Part shown: piece by piece, positions 20,669-33,380 of the stretch
Layout: each line of letters starts with the position of its first letter
How positions within the stretch are numbered: position 1 is the stretch's first letter
Origin: Bidens hawaiensis
Lineage: Eukaryota > Streptophyta > Magnoliopsida > Asterales > Asteraceae
Direction of reading: 5' to 3'
Assembly (NCBI GenBank): GCA_021521415.1
Contig: JAIQDT010000107.1
Coordinates: 1 to 64,000 of the forward strand
Length of the DNA: 64,000 nt
Notes under the pieces: model-generated
Seen by the model: only the letters and a program-made list of their open reading frames with translations
Databases searched by the model: none
Told to the model about the DNA's origin: nothing
Translations under genes and position numbers: made by a program

Positions 20669-23600
20669 ATGGCACCGAAACGATCAACGAAAGTATCGGA
20701 AGTAGATGTGAGCCGTTTGATTGCTCAACAGTTGGAGGCGGCGATACCGGATATAGTATCGCGCATCGCCGCCAGCATTAATAATTCGTCTAATCCAACC
20801 CCTCCGAGCAATCAAACGCCCATAAATAATGGCGGGGAACATAATGCTAATCCTCCACCTGCCGATAACACTATGCGGAGTACTGACGCACCGCCTACGG
20901 TGGTCGCTACCGACAGTAATGGCCCTATCCCTACTGTAGAGACCAACCGCACTGGACCAATAAGGGGTTGTTCAATCAAGGATTTCATGTTATGCAAGCC
21001 TTTAGAATTTAACGGGTCGGAAGGACCGAATGGGTTAGTGAAATGGTTAGAGAAAATAGAATCAGTGGTAAATATCAGCAACTGTCCCGAGGATTGTGTC
21101 GTTAAGTACGCCACCTGTACGTTCACAGACCATGCCTTGACATGGTGGAACACCATAGTACAGACTCGAGGTCAGGCGGCGACAAACCGCATGACCTGGG
21201 CAGAGCTTAAGGATCTTGTTTTGAAACATTTCTGCCCAAAGAATGAATTGCAGAAACTGGAACATGAGTTGTGGAACCTAGAGATGCATGGGGCGGACCA
21301 CTTGGGATATACCAACCGGTTTAATGAACTGTCACGATTAGTGCCGTGGTTGGTCACCCCAGAGTCAAAAAGGGTGGAACGTTATATTTGGGGACTTACT
21401 CCAGTAGTGAGGAGCATAGTTAACGCGGGAGGGCACCAGACGTATGAGGGTGCAGTGACACAGGCTGGTATTGTCACGTATGATTTCTTGAGGAGCGGAT
21501 CGATAAAGGCGACGGGAGAGTCGGCTGGGGGAAAGCGAGGTACGTATGACAATAGGATCCGAGAGAAGCAGCAAAACAAACGAGCTAGGCCCGCTGCCCA
21601 GAGCTATGCCATGACTAGTTCGGGCGGAAGGCAAGAACCGCAGAGGGGAACGTTTCCTAAATGCGGGAAATGTGGTTACCACCATAGTGGTGTGTGCAAG
21701 GAGGTGGTGTGCCACCGGTGTGGCAGGGTTGGACACTACGCACCAAATTGTAAGACAAATCTGAACAACCTGAACCGTCAACCACAACCTATTCGGGCGC
21801 AACCATTTAGAACTCAACCAGCCCGACAGCAGAACCCACAAGGAAACCAGATGGTGACCACTAGCCGTGCTTGCTACGAATGCGGCAGCACGGATCACTT
21901 CAAAAGGAACTGCCCGAAACTGAATCAGGGAGGAAACGGGAGACAACTCGCGGGTCAGCCATCGTCGTCCAATCCGGCGCGAGGCCGGGCATTTGTGATG
22001 GGAGCGAACGAGGCGCGCCAGGACCCCAGCGTAGTGACAGGTACCTTCCTCGTCTCTGATCATTACGCTTCTGTATTATTTGATACAGGCGCCGATAGAA
22101 GTTTTGTCTCCGTTAGATTCCTTTCGATAGCAAACCTTCCTATTGGTGAAACCATAGAACCCTACACCGTAGAGGTCGCTAACGGTAAAACCATGATAGT
22201 CAATCGGATTGTTCGGAATTGCCCTTTTATTCTGAGCGAACAATCCTTCCTGATTGACTTGTTACCGGTAGAATTGGGTAGTTTTGACGTGATAGTGGGA
22301 ATGGATTGGTTGGCTCGTAATAGGGTAGAAATAAACTGTGAAAAGAAAACCGTCAAGATCCGGGTGTCGGATGACGAGGAGGTATTAGTGCAGGGAGAAA
22401 AGTCCGGCACCATGATACCATTTATATCCCACCTCAAGGTGTTGAAATATATACGTCAGGGATGTGTGGCGTATCTAGCGAGCCTGACGGCCGCCGATTC
22501 TGAGGAAAAACGGGTGGACGATATTCCCGTGGTACGCGAATTTCCACAAGTTTTTCCAGAGGAACTTCCTGGATTACCGCCAACCCGACAAGTCGAATTC
22601 AGAATCGACTTATTACCTCAAGCTGGCCCTGTTGCTAAGGCCCCTTACAGACTTGCACCGTCCGAGATGCAAGAACTATCCAACCAGTTGCAGGAATTGT
22701 TGGATAAGGGATTTATACGTCCCAGTTATTCCCCGTGGGGTGCACCTGTACTATTTGTGAAAAAGAAGGACGGAAGCCTTCGAATGTGCATTGACTACAG
22801 GGAATTGAACAAATTAACTATCAAAAATAGATATCCTCTTCCCCGAATCGATGATTTGTTCGACCAACTGCAAGGTGCGAGCTATTTCTCAAAAATTGAT
22901 CTTAGATCGGGATACCACCAAGTTAGAATTCAAGAGGAGGATATCCCAAAAACCGCGTTTCGGACTCGCTACGGCCACTACGAATTTTTAGTTATGCCTT
23001 TTGGGCTAACAAATGCGCCAGCAGTGTTCATGGATCTCATGAACCGAGTCTGTAAACCCTATCTTGACAAGTTCGTCATTGTATTTATTGACGATATTTT
23101 GATATACTCGAAGAGTAAAGAGGAGCACGAGCAACACTTAAAGTTAGTTTTAGAGCTCCTGGATTAGGAGAAGTTATATGCAAAATTCTCCAAGTGTAAC
23201 TTCTGGTTACAAGAGGTGCAATTCCTCGGTCATGTTATAAACCACAAAGGAATACACGTTGATCCGAGTAAGGTTGAAGCTATTAAGAATTGGCAAGCGC
23301 CTAAATCTCCGAAAGAAATCCGCCAATTCTTAGGCTTAGCTGGATACTATCGTCGATTTATAGAGAACTTTTCCAGCATCGCCCAACCTTTAACCCTCCT
23401 GACTCAAAAGGATCGGAAATATGAATGGGGTGAAGAGCAGGAAACGGCGTTTCAAACGCTAAAACAAAGATTGTGCCAAGCGCCAATCTTAAGTCTCCCC
23501 GACGGAGACGATGGATTTGTTGTATATTGTGACGCATCCCGTAAAGGGTTAGGGTGCGTGTTAATGCAAAATAAAAAGGTCATAGCCTATGCGTCTCGAC

Positions 23601-25366
23601 AGTTAAAAGTTCATGAGAAAAACTACACTACTCATGACTTGGAACTGGGAGCAGTCATCTTTGCACTTAAAATCTGGAGACACTATCTCTACGGTACAAA
23701 GTGCACCATATTCACTGATCATAAAAGTTTGCAACACATATTCGATCAGAAAGAACTGAATATGAGGCAACGAAGATGGGTCGAGTTGCTGAGTGACTAT
23801 GACTGTGACATACGATATCACCCCGGCAAGGCTAACGTTGTAGCCGATGCCTTGAGTAGAAAGGATCGAGTCAAGCCACTACGTGTGCGAGCGTTGGGGA
23901 TGATAGTCCAGTCGAACCTTTCAGATTTAATTCGAGTCGCTCAACGCGAGGCGTTGAAAGAGGGCCAATTGGTTAAAGAAGGACTTTACGGGAATGAGAA
24001 GAATTTCGAACAGCGTGTGGACGAAATTCTTTATTTCAAAAATCGGATTCGGATCCCGACCCTCCATGACCTTCGTGATTTAATCATGGACGAAGCTCAT
24101 AAATCGAAATGTTCCATACATCCGGGATCAGATAAAATGTACAAGGATGTGAAAGAATTTTACTGGTGGCCAGGAATGAAAAAGGATATAGCCACATACG
24201 TCGGCAAGTGTACGACGTGTGCGAGAGTTAAGGCGGAGCACCAGAAACCTTCGGGAATGTTGCAACAGCCGGAAATTCCCGAATGGAAGTGGGAGCAGAT
24301 CACAATGGATTTTGTGACACATCTCCCCAAGACACCCCGAGGTCATGATGCGATTTGGGTAATCGTGGATCGATTAACCAAATCGGCACATTTTATTCCA
24401 ATTAGGAATACTTTTAACACTGAGAGACTTGCGCAAATTTATATAAATGAAATAGTGTCTCGTCATGGCATCCCCATCTCGATCATCTCCGATAGGGATA
24501 GCCATTTCACCTCCAAACTTTGGCAAGCTGTCCAAGAAGCATTGGGAACACGTATTGACCTAAGCACAGCTTACCACCCTCAGACCGATGGTCAGTCTGA
24601 GAGGACTATTCAAACTTTGGAGGATTTGCTTCGTGCCTGCGTACTGGACTTTAAGGGAAATTGGGATCAACATCTCCCGCTCGTTGAATTTTCCTATAAT
24701 AACAGTTATCACAGCAGTATAAAGGCAGCACCTTATGAAGCATTGTATGGGCGGAAGTGCCGATCACCACTTTGCTGGTCTGAAGTGGGTGACCCGCAGG
24801 TCATTAGATCGGATCTGGTCCAGGAGACGACCAGCAAGATTCTTGAGATTAAGAACAACCTGAAAGCCGCGCGGGATCGGCAGAAGAGTTATGCTGATAC
24901 CCGTCGAAAACCGTTGTCATTTGAGAAGGGTGAAAAAGTATATTTGAAAGTATCACCCTGGAAAGGAGTGGTCAGGTTTGGAAAGGCGGGGAAGTTGGCC
25001 CCTAGATATATTGGACCATTCATTATTACTGCAAAGATCGGTCCGGTAGCTTACCGACTAGAACTGCCTGAGGAACTAAGTGCAGTTCATAACGTGTTTC
25101 ATGTGTCGAATTTGAAAAGATGTCTGTCGGATGAGACATCGGTGTTACCCTTAGAGGGTGTGCAAATAAGTGATAGGCTCAACTTCGTAGAGGAGCCCAT
25201 CGAAATAGTAGACGGTAAGATCAAGCAACTTAGACACAATAAGATCTCGTTGGTCAAAGTTAGATGGAATTCGCAACGAGGCCCAGAATTTACTTGGGAA
25301 CGAAAGGATGAATTTCGGAAGAAATACCCCCACCTATTTCCTCAAAAGGAAGTAGTTGACGCATAA
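20669..25366 (+). pseudogene. gag-pol polyprotein of element A (one nonsense codon)
   Basis: The start is the ATG at 20669 (MAPKRSTK); the frame runs to TAG at 23165-23167 and continues in the same frame to TAA at 25364. In order: capsid-type gag domain (about residues 95-240, with KWLEKIESV and [11 protein letters not shown]); zinc knuckles [14 protein letters not shown] (near 347) and [14 protein letters not shown] (near 402); protease with [11 protein letters not shown] (near 470); RT from about 610 with MCIDYRELN and [12 protein letters not shown] (near 806); RNase H with [13 protein letters not shown] and [10 protein letters not shown]; integrase with an HHCC finger, MDFV, SDRDSHF and a Glu 36 residues later in GQSERTIQ (D-x35-E spacing); a GPF module; and a chromodomain-like tail ([16 protein letters not shown]). 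The TAG replaces a sense codon near the RT thumb, so the polyprotein is cut before RNase H and integrase. Everything else looks intact. Confidence 0.95.
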
Positions 25367-25384
25367 AATTTCGAGGACGAAATT

Positions 25385-25402
25385 TTTATAACGGGGGGAG
25401 AA
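25385..25402 (+). other. Polypurine tract of element A
   Basis: ACGGGGGGAGAA lies directly before the 3' LTR, preceded by the GAGGACGAAATTTTTATAA stretch common at this place in plant chromoviruses. Confidence 0.9.
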
Positions 25403-26880
25403 TGTAACGATTCCGGCAACTCCAGGTATACCCTAGCCGGAATATACTATTTACGTGTTATTTAATATTGATTATATGAGTTATAGCACATTGATACGAA
25501 TATATATGGTTCACAGTATGAATCATACTCAATTATATAGTGAATCGTATTAGAATTACAATTAATCATTGATCGGTTATTGAAACCCGAACGAATCGGG
25601 AATTACATTATAGACGAAGTATATAATGTTTAGTGATATTTACGAAGTATTAATGCTTCGGGATAGGTGAATTATAGCACAGAAAAAGGATTTCGATTTA
25701 ATGGTACGTCGGTACGCTAAACGAAACCTTTAACACCAAACCAAGCAAGAGACGATCAATCAAGCCGTAAAAGATGCGTAACTATTAATAAAATGAGGTT
25801 TTAATGTCATGGGTTAAGTTTTTAAAGTTTTTAAATCAGTTTCATGTAAATTTTGTTTTAACCCGAAAAACGACCATTTTATGCTCGTTTTAAGCCGAAT
25901 TACGAGTTTAAACGAGAAACGAACTGAACCAGATTATCCACAACATTATCCGGATTGTGTAATCCAAATGTGTGGACAATATTTGAGATGTGGGCCCCCC
26001 CACACACCACACAAAGGGCCGGCCACCCCCCCCACCCCATTTACACATTTCATTTTTTCTTTTTACTTCACAAAATCTCACAACTCTCTCAAAACTCTCC
26101 CAATTTTCCAAGTATTCATCAAATCCATCCTCTCTAATCAAGAACACAAGGTATAAACATGTTATAATACATGATCTTTGGTGTTGATTTCTTTATTTTT
26201 AGTTGTTTTGCAAGAACAAGAGGTTCCAAGTGAAATATGGGTGAAAACCCGAGATGGAACCGGTTCTCGTGTGATCAAGGGATGTATACAAGTTATACAA
26301 AGGATCTTGATCCAAGTAATTAGTTAAAAGTGTTTAGAATGAATTTTTACGGTCAAAATCGTTGTTTTGATGTTTTAACCGACACTAGGAAAGAAATGGC
26401 TTGATTGTGGGTATAGTTTGCTTGGTGTGGTGTTGATGTGCTTGTAAGTGTTGTATCTAGCGCCTAGCAAAGGCTAGAAACCGAGATCCTTGCGATCTAA
26501 AGCTAGAAAACACAAAATAGTTCGGTTTTCGTGTGTTTATGAAAAATGGACAGATTTACGTGTGCTTAGAGTCGGGTCACGAAATTTCACAGAGATGATC
26601 TACACATGAAAATATGAGATCTGTGAATTTTTGGTAATTTTTGGATAAAAGATGAATATTTGGTGAATTTAATGCTCGGTTTTGGCCAAAAATAGTGAAA
26701 AATAGCAAAACATGATGAAAAATTCTGGAAAATTTAAGATAAGCTTTTTATAACATATAAAAGTCACCCACAAAATTTGAGCTCAGTTGGAAAAGCCTAA
26801 GTAGGCTTTTCGGTGAAACGAGTTCTAGGGCTTTCTAGCTCGGTTTTGGGTGAAAATGGCTTGAAAAATAAGTTTTAAAT

Positions 26881-27340
26881 TCTGGAAAAATTCCAGGAAG
26901 TTATGAGGATGATAGAGATCATCCCAGAAAAATTTGGGATTTTTCTAAAGTGTTTTGGTATTTTTGACATATTTAGTGTTTTAATAAGATTTAAAAATAG
27001 ATAAATAAATGTAAATATAGGAAAATAAATCTGGAAAAATTCCAGAAGGTTATGAGGATGATAGAGATCATCCCAGAAAAATTTGGGATTTTTCTAAAGT
27101 GTTTTGGTATTTTTGATATATTTAGTATTTTAATGAGATTCAAAAATAGATAAATAGATGTAAATATAGGAAAATAAATCTGGAAAAATTCCAGAAAGTT
27201 ATGAGGATAATAGAGATCATCCCAGAAAAATATGGGATTTTTCTAAAGTGTTTTGGTATTTTTGATATATTTAGTATTTTAATGAGATTTAAAGATAGAT
27301 AAATAAATGTAAATATAAGAAAATAAATCTGGAAAATTAT
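26881..27340. repeat. Three tandem ~149-bp units, 3' LTR of A
   Basis: The counterpart of 17228-17690, with units starting near 26881, 27030 and 27179. Confidence 0.85.
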
Positions 27341-28072
27341 TACAAAAATTCCTTACTGTCAAATTAAGTCTTGTGCAAAATTTCAAGACCCGAGACTAAT
27401 CGGGTAATTATTTGTGCTAAAAAGAACATAAAAACAAGTTTTTAAGGCTTAAAACGTGTAAACCGGCAAAGTTCGCATAAGCGAGCTGACTGGTACATGA
27501 AAACCCTAAAAATGGACTATTTCATAAATCTAAGTAAATTAAGTAAAAATAAATCATCCGAAAATAATTCGGATGATTTGGGTAATTTTACCCGATTTTA
27601 CCGTTTTCGGCACCGAAATACCGGAAATGGGCCCCACGGCCAAACGGGGTGTCAAACCGAGCTATAATTTCATCACCTTAACTAAATTGACTGTCAAACT
27701 CTAAGCAATGTCAATCTGAGTCCTTAGAAGTGTCACGGGGTTAACATTGTCCCCGAATCGAGTACAGTACTGGGTTAACAATGTTCCCAGATGTACCGAT
27801 TGATATGTATTTAAGTTATGGGAATTATATAGTAACGACTAGATATTATATTACAGATCCAGGCACGTAGCTGTTCCTTATATTACTCACCGACTCACAA
27901 AAAGGTGAGTTTTCACGAGCCCCTTTTAATGAATTGTTTTAATTATATTTTCCCGGGGCGGAAAACATGTCTTATTTAAAGTATTTAAGTACATACCGAT
28001 CGTATGGAAATACTTGTACATATATATATATGGACTGATGCATAGAATATATAAAATGTTTATAATGTGTTA

Positions 28073-28522
28073 TTGTTCTGGGGTAACATAGTTCCCAGGG
28101 GTTATTATTGTTCTGGGGTAACATAGTTCCCAGGTGTTATTATTGTTCTGGGGTAACATAGTTCCCAGGGGTTATTGTTGTTCTGGGGTAACATAGTTCC
28201 CAGGGGTTATTATTGTTCTGGGGTAACATAGTTCCCAGGGGTTATTATTATTCTGGGGTAACATAGTTCCCAGGGGTTGTTATTGTTCTGGGGTAACATA
28301 GTTCCCAGGGGTTATTATTGTTCTGGGGTAACATAGTTCCCAGGGGTTATTGTTGTTCTGGGGTAACATAGTTCCCAGGGGTTATTATTATTCTGGGGTA
28401 ACATAGTTCCCAGGGGTTGTTATTGTTCTGGGGTAACATAGTTCCCAGGGGTTATTATTGTTCTGGGGTAACATAGTTCCCAGAAAGTTATTGGAAATGT
28501 TCTGGGGTAACATAGTTCCCAG
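28073..28522. repeat. 35-bp minisatellite in the 3' LTR of A, 13 core copies
   Basis: The same array as in the 5' LTR but two units shorter (13 cores against 15). The spacer variants suggest that a block of two GGTTGTTATTGTT-type units differs. Confidence 0.93.
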
Positions 28523-28955
28523 CATGATTATATTGTTAATAAATGATTATTAAAATGATTTGTCAGTGTTTATTTAAATTAGTGAAACTCACCAACTATT
28601 CGTAGTTGACCCGTTTTCTTTACATGTTTTCTAGGTATGCCCAAGTTGGATTGATTGATGTGTGCTTAACTATCTGTGCTACCTGTTGGAAGCTTGCTGC
28701 TCTTTGTTTTGTAATGAATTTATTAACGTCTTATCGGTAAAATATGTGTGTATCACCTAGACAGTAATGAATCTCGCAACAATGTAATATGTTATAAATT
28801 AATGTAGTGGTATTTTCTTTATAAGCAATGCTGTTGATATCAGATGTGTCTGTTGCATCCCGTGTACGTTTCCGCTGCGGTTACGGGGTGTTACATTCCG
28901 CACCTGTGTAGATCGAGATATCCCGTGCAGGTCCATCCAGGGAACCTACAGGGTA

Positions 28956-30370
28956 GGATCAATGGAATCCTCCAATTCATCCGGTGATAAATTGTGCCTT
29001 ACTGGAAGAGGAGTAGAAGGGATTTTTCCGACAGAAATCTTGAATCAGCTCAAGACGTCATTCACATACTTAGTCTGGTGAATAAAAATTCCGTGAGCAG
29101 ACTGGTGAACCTGCAACCCTAAAAAGAAATTCATCTCTCCCATCGAGCTCATCTCGAACTTTGTTTGCATGGACTTCTCGAACTCCTTACACAATGTGTC
29201 GTTTGTAGACCCAAAAATAATATCGTCAACATAAATCTGGACTAGAAGAAGATCATTACCAACAGTTTTATGAAATAAAGTGTAGTCAACAGTTCCTCGT
29301 TTGAAGCCATTATCTGTCAGATGGTCGGCGAGCGTGCCATACCAAGCTCTCGGGGCTTGATGGAGACCATACAGAGCCTTGTTTAGTCGGTAAACACGGT
29401 CTGGATAGTCAGGATCTTCAAAACCAGGTTGTTGTGGGACAAACACTTCCTCTTGTAATTCACCATTGAGAAAAGCACTTTTAACATCCATTTGATAGAC
29501 CTTAATATTCTTATAAGCTGCATAAGCCAGGAAGATTCGAATCGACTCTAATCTTGCAACTGGAGCATATACCTTTGTGTAATCAATACCCTCTTGCTGA
29601 TGAAAACCTTGCACCACTAGACGTGCTTTGTTTCTGATAATCACCCCTCGATCGTCCTTTTTACACATAAATACCCACTTAGTCGGAATGGCTTTCTTGA
29701 CTCTAGCAGGTTTTTCTATTAAATCCCAAACACCCAAACGTGCAAATTGCTGTAATTCTTCTTGCATAGCTTCTACCCAAGAAGGATCTTCAAGTGCTTT
29801 ACGAGCTGTCAGTGGCTCAACTTGAGATAGAAAGCAATAGAATTTAGCAATATTCACAATTCCTGAAGAATGTAATTTAGTATAAGCACACAATACATTA
29901 TTATCACTTGACGAAGCAACTTGATGACGTGTACGAACGCCCACATCAAGTTCTCCAATGATATTTTCCTGTGGATGATATCCATGAATCCGAAGAGTGG
30001 GATTCTCAGGAACAACAACATTATCAAATAAGTTAGTATAATGTTCACCCAACTCGGGAGACGAAACATTATTACTGTCAAGATCAATAACTTGAACTTC
30101 AGCTTGATCATCATTAGAAGAAGTAGAAACATTATCAATAGCAACTGGAGAAACTACTTGAGGTCCTTCAGTTGGAGCATTTGGTTGAGTTTCAACATCA
30201 TTAGAAATTGAAGATCTTGGAATGGTCAAATGATCTTCAAAGTATGCTCGAACCAGATCTTCATCGATGTGTTCAGTCGAATGAGTGAATGAATTAAATA
30301 AACTATCGTAATCAAACATCCAGTCTGGACCTCTCCCTTGAGGAGGAGTTGTGTACTTTTGACAGTCCAC
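28956..30370 (-). pseudogene. Reverse transcriptase domain of element C pol
   Basis: From about residue 185 of this segment: [80 protein letters not shown] (catalytic YVDD) and FFLGLQVHQ, all hallmarks of Ty1-copia RT. A TGA ends the open frame near 29045, just after YVNDVLS; the homologous frame continues through LPVRHNLSP to DPTL at 28956, where element B begins. A stop near 30371 separates it from the integrase segment. The N-terminal ~180 residues are the variable linker after integrase. Confidence 0.93.
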
Positions 30371-30376
30371 ATGGTA

Positions 30377-31240
30377 CTATTCTTTAACACAACCAGATGT
30401 GAAATTAAAAACCCTTTTCTTTGGAGATGCATATCCCAAGAAATAACCTTCGATAGCTTTTTCTTCAAATTTACCCGAATCCTTCTTCAACATCGTACAC
30501 GGACACCCAAATGGTTTTAGGTACTTTAAATTAGGTTTTCTATTATTTAAGATCTCATAGCTTGTCTTCTTGAGTCGTTTCATAGTTAGAACTCGATTAA
30601 GCGTATAACAAGCTGTATTCACTGCCTCATTCCAGAATTGGACAGGAAGCTTTGAATCAGCAAGCATAGTACGTGCAGCTTCAATCAGAGTTATATTTTT
30701 CCGTTCAGCAACACCGTTTTGTTGAGGTACATAAGGTGCACTATATTCTCTGTGAATTTCCTTTTGAATACAAAAGAAATCCAATATAGTGTTTTTGAAT
30801 TCAGTACCGTTATCACTTCGGATTCTCTTCACCTTTTGTTTATACAGTGATTCGATCTTAGTAATAAGATTTTGCACCAAAACCGGTGTTTGATCTTTTG
30901 AACTCATAAATAATACCCAAGAGTATCTTGAATAATCATCAGTCACTACAAGACAATACCAGTCTCCAGAAATACTCGCACGATTCACTGGACCAAACAA
31001 ATCCATATGAAGTCGTTCAAGAGGAGTATCAATGGAATTCAATAACTTAGAGGGATGTGTCTGCTTCTTCTGCTTTCCCTTTTTGCATGCAACGCAGTGA
31101 TCGGATAACTTAAAATTCTTTAACGAGACACCCTCAACTAAGTCATTTGCCATTAAATAATTCATCTTTCTGACATGTATGTGACCCATTCTACGATGCC
31201 ATAGAATCGAGTCTTCTCGGTTGCTTTCGAGACAAAACAT
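30377..31240 (-). pseudogene. Integrase domain of element C pol
   Basis: 287 codons. The HHCC zinc finger has His15, His20, Cys49 and Cys52. The catalytic core shows MDLFGP (Asp80), RSDNGTEF (Asp143) and NGVAERKN (Glu179), an exact D-x35-E spacing. PFGCPCTMLKKD and GYFLGYA follow, typical of the copia integrase C-terminal module. The frame ends with a stop just before the linker to RT. The catalytic residues are all kept, so decay is recent. Confidence 0.93.
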
Positions 31241-31605
31241 GTTTCGATCGATGCGGATACTTTAGAACTCATATTTAAGACATAAATATCATTTGATCGT
31301 GGTAATCGCATGACAACCATGTCCTCGAGAATAACATTACCCGGTTTCAAGATAAGACATTCTTTGTCAGTAAATATCGTAGTGTACATTTTATCACAAA
31401 TCTGCGATACACTCAACAAGTTATGATCAACTTTGTCGCAATAATTTACTTTCTCGAACGTAATGTGGCCATTTGAAACTTCACCCTCTTGTGTGATCAT
31501 GCCTCCAGAATTCACTGCAAATGCTACATAACCCCCTTGAATATTTCTTACGTTGGTTAATAGGTCAAGATTCCCAGTGATATGACGAGAACATCCGCTA
31601 TCCAT
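31162..31605 (-). pseudogene. Protease and pre-integrase region of element C pol
   Basis: It opens with DSGCSRHITG, the aspartic protease active-site motif of Ty1-copia (DSGC-type). LLSVSQICD near residue 65 and the pre-integrase segment follow. It overlaps the start of the integrase frame by ~80 bases in another frame, so a frameshift lies near 31165-31240. Confidence 0.88.
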
Positions 31606-32605
31606 GATCCAGTTTTCACCAGAAATGGTCTTGGATGAACCCTACACACAAACAAAAGTGAATAGTTTAAAAAGGCAGCCCAGGCCTCAGTCTTGGGCAC
31701 CTTGTGGTTTTCTCTTTGATCATTAACTTTAACAAATTTCAACTGTTGTTCTGCTACTTGTGAATAAGTTACTGGCTTCCTAGACTTTCGTCTTAAATAA
31801 GCTGCCTGAACAATGATTAAATTCTTGTTTTGACATATGGGCTCAGTTGGAATGAATTTTGGTTTCACTTGACCGTGTGTCTCATTGACATGAAGAACCT
31901 TCCGAGGATTCACATTAGAGAACAAAATATGAGTATCATCAGCATACGACACAGGTCGTTTCAGGATCTTCTTGACCAATGGAATTGGCTTAGATTTGTC
32001 CTTGATAAAAGGATGAAGATTCTGATATTTTTGCTGACTACAATTCCTTACAACATGACCTTGTTGACCGCATAAGAAACAAGTTCGCATGTCTACATGA
32101 TGATGTTGTGAAGTAATTGGAATAAATGATGCAGACGGTTGAAGATGACTCACATTTTTAGTCATGCTCTTAGCAAACTCATCAGATAATTCAGATTTTT
32201 TCTTTAAATAAAAATCTAAATTAGAATAGTTCGAAAAACTTTTAAGTGTATCTGTTCCTGTTGACTTCACAAAGTTAACTTTCTTAGCTTGTTTTACAAA
32301 TTGTTTTGCCTTAGTCAATGGGTCAGATTGAACTGATGTTTTTGTTTGAGCATACACACGTTCAAGTTCTTAAATTTTTGAAGTTTCATTGACTTCTTTG
32401 TCTTCACTGGTTTGGTTTTCACAGTTTCTTCCTTGTTCATTTGAGATTTGAATGAACCATACACAGCTTCCTCAAACTCTTGAGGTTCGCAAAGAATATG
32501 ATTAGAACTAGGAATGTTCTTATTCTTGTGTATAATCTCAGGTTCAAACACATCCTCAATAATCACTTTGTCAAAATTTTTAACAAAGACCTTTTTACTT
32601 TCCAC
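31557..32605 (-). pseudogene. gag-pol junction of element C with second zinc knuckle
   Basis: Two overlapping frames (32605-32315 and 32357-31557) separated by a frameshift near 32340. A CCHC zinc knuckle, CFLCGQQGHVVRNC, sits near residue 93 of the second. The rest is Lys-rich linker. The frame ends just past SWIADVLVIS, which in the other frame is the start of the protease. Confidence 0.75.
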
Positions 32606-32642
32606 ATGAGGTTTTTGAGGAGCAACTTGGGGTTTGACAATT

Positions 32643-33380
32643 TCAGATTTTTACCAATTTAGGTTTTTCAGAAATCACAGATTCTTTTTGACTCAAATCC
32701 TCTTCTTTTCTTGTAAAAGGATTAATTTTATAATCATTATGAAAAGTTGGTGGAATTTCAACAAAACCAATACCTTTCTTGGAATCTTTTTGTTTTCCAG
32801 ATACATCAATAATTTCATTCAACAGAAAAGATGAATTTCTAAATTTCCCCAATTTATTCTTCAACTCAAGAACCTCATTCTCAAGCTCAGTTATCTTAGA
32901 ACGATGTTTCAAAATTTACTGAAACTTTTGGTCATTAATGGTCATTTTCACAGATAACTCGGCTTTGAGATCGTGGTTACTTGTCGACAATGCTTCAATC
33001 TTTTCTCGAGATCTTCTTTGAGATTCAAGAGATTGTCGATAAGTATCCTTAAGAAAAGAAATTTTTCTTATAAGATTATCATTTTGATTTTTCAATGCTT
33101 CTAACTTAGATTTGTTAGATTCACAGTCAACACATGATGTTTTAACAACTGAAGTAGCAGAAATAGAGTTACTAACCTCATTGATCTTGGCCATACAAGC
33201 AAACATTGATTCAAAAGGCTTGTTGCAAGAGTCGTCAGAATCAGATCCAGAATCGTTATCAGAAGACATCTCACTACCAGTAGCATCTTGACAATCTTTA
33301 TGTAACCCAAACATAGCCAAATTTGCTTGAACATCATTGCATAATAACCATTGTGACCAATCAGTTCCATCTGCTAACAT
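32643..33380 (-). pseudogene. Coiled-coil part of gag of element C
   Basis: Two open segments (33380-32916 and 32912-32643) are split by a TAA. The first has a Ser/Asp-rich patch (SSDNDSGSDSDD) and then heptad-like helices (SKLEALKNQNDNLIRKISFL...). The second opens with another coil (ITELENEVLELKNKL). Long coiled coils after the first zinc knuckle are a feature of SIRE/Maximus gag proteins. Confidence 0.75.

Larger units (their letters stand above)
15752..28895 (+). mobile_element. Element A: Tekay-type Ty3-gypsy chromovirus, young
   Basis: LTRs of 3564 bp (15752-19315) and 3493 bp (25403-28895) begin TGTAACGATTCCGG and end GGGGTGTTACA. A perfect TTCCG duplication flanks them (15747-15751 and 28896-28900). 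Outside repeat arrays I count only about seven substitutions between the LTRs, so insertion was recent. Order on the plus strand is PBS, an extra ORF (19648-20301), gag-pol (20669-25366), PPT and LTR. Pol order PR-RT-RNH-INT with a chromodomain-like tail places it among chromoviruses, and the overall sequence is of the Tekay/Del kind. One in-frame TAG at 23165 interrupts pol. Confidence 0.95.
25403..28895 (+). repeat. 3' LTR of element A
   Basis: 3493 bp and almost identical to the 5' LTR. The 71-bp length difference is explained by two fewer 35-bp repeat units and small AT/C-run changes. Same internal features: 149-bp triplet at 26881-27340, hairpin near 27550, and minisatellite at 28073-28522. 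Confidence 0.95.
14979..28950 (+). mobile_element. Element B: small composite LTR element, interrupted by A
   Basis: It starts TGTTGGTGCATG at 14979 and ends GAACCTACA at 28950. A perfect GGGTA duplication (14974-14978 and 28951-28955) flanks it, and removing it restores the copia pol reading DPTLYRAMIG. Without A the element is 823 bp. It holds a second TGTTGGTGCAT at 15358 right after a purine tract (CCAAGGGGGAGTCTG), which looks like PPT plus LTR start. The segments 14979-15357 and 15358 onward share LTR-like features (AACTTCGCC, GAAGTTGT, TCTTGTTTAG) but are far too divergent to be a normal LTR pair. No coding sequence. It is either a chimeric TRIM-like element or a solo LTR with an internal duplication. 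Confidence 0.7.

Noticed and set aside
23165..23167. TAG in pol of A as programmed readthrough
   Set aside because: It falls inside the RT near the thumb rather than at the gag-pol border, with no obvious stimulating context. A point nonsense mutation is simpler.
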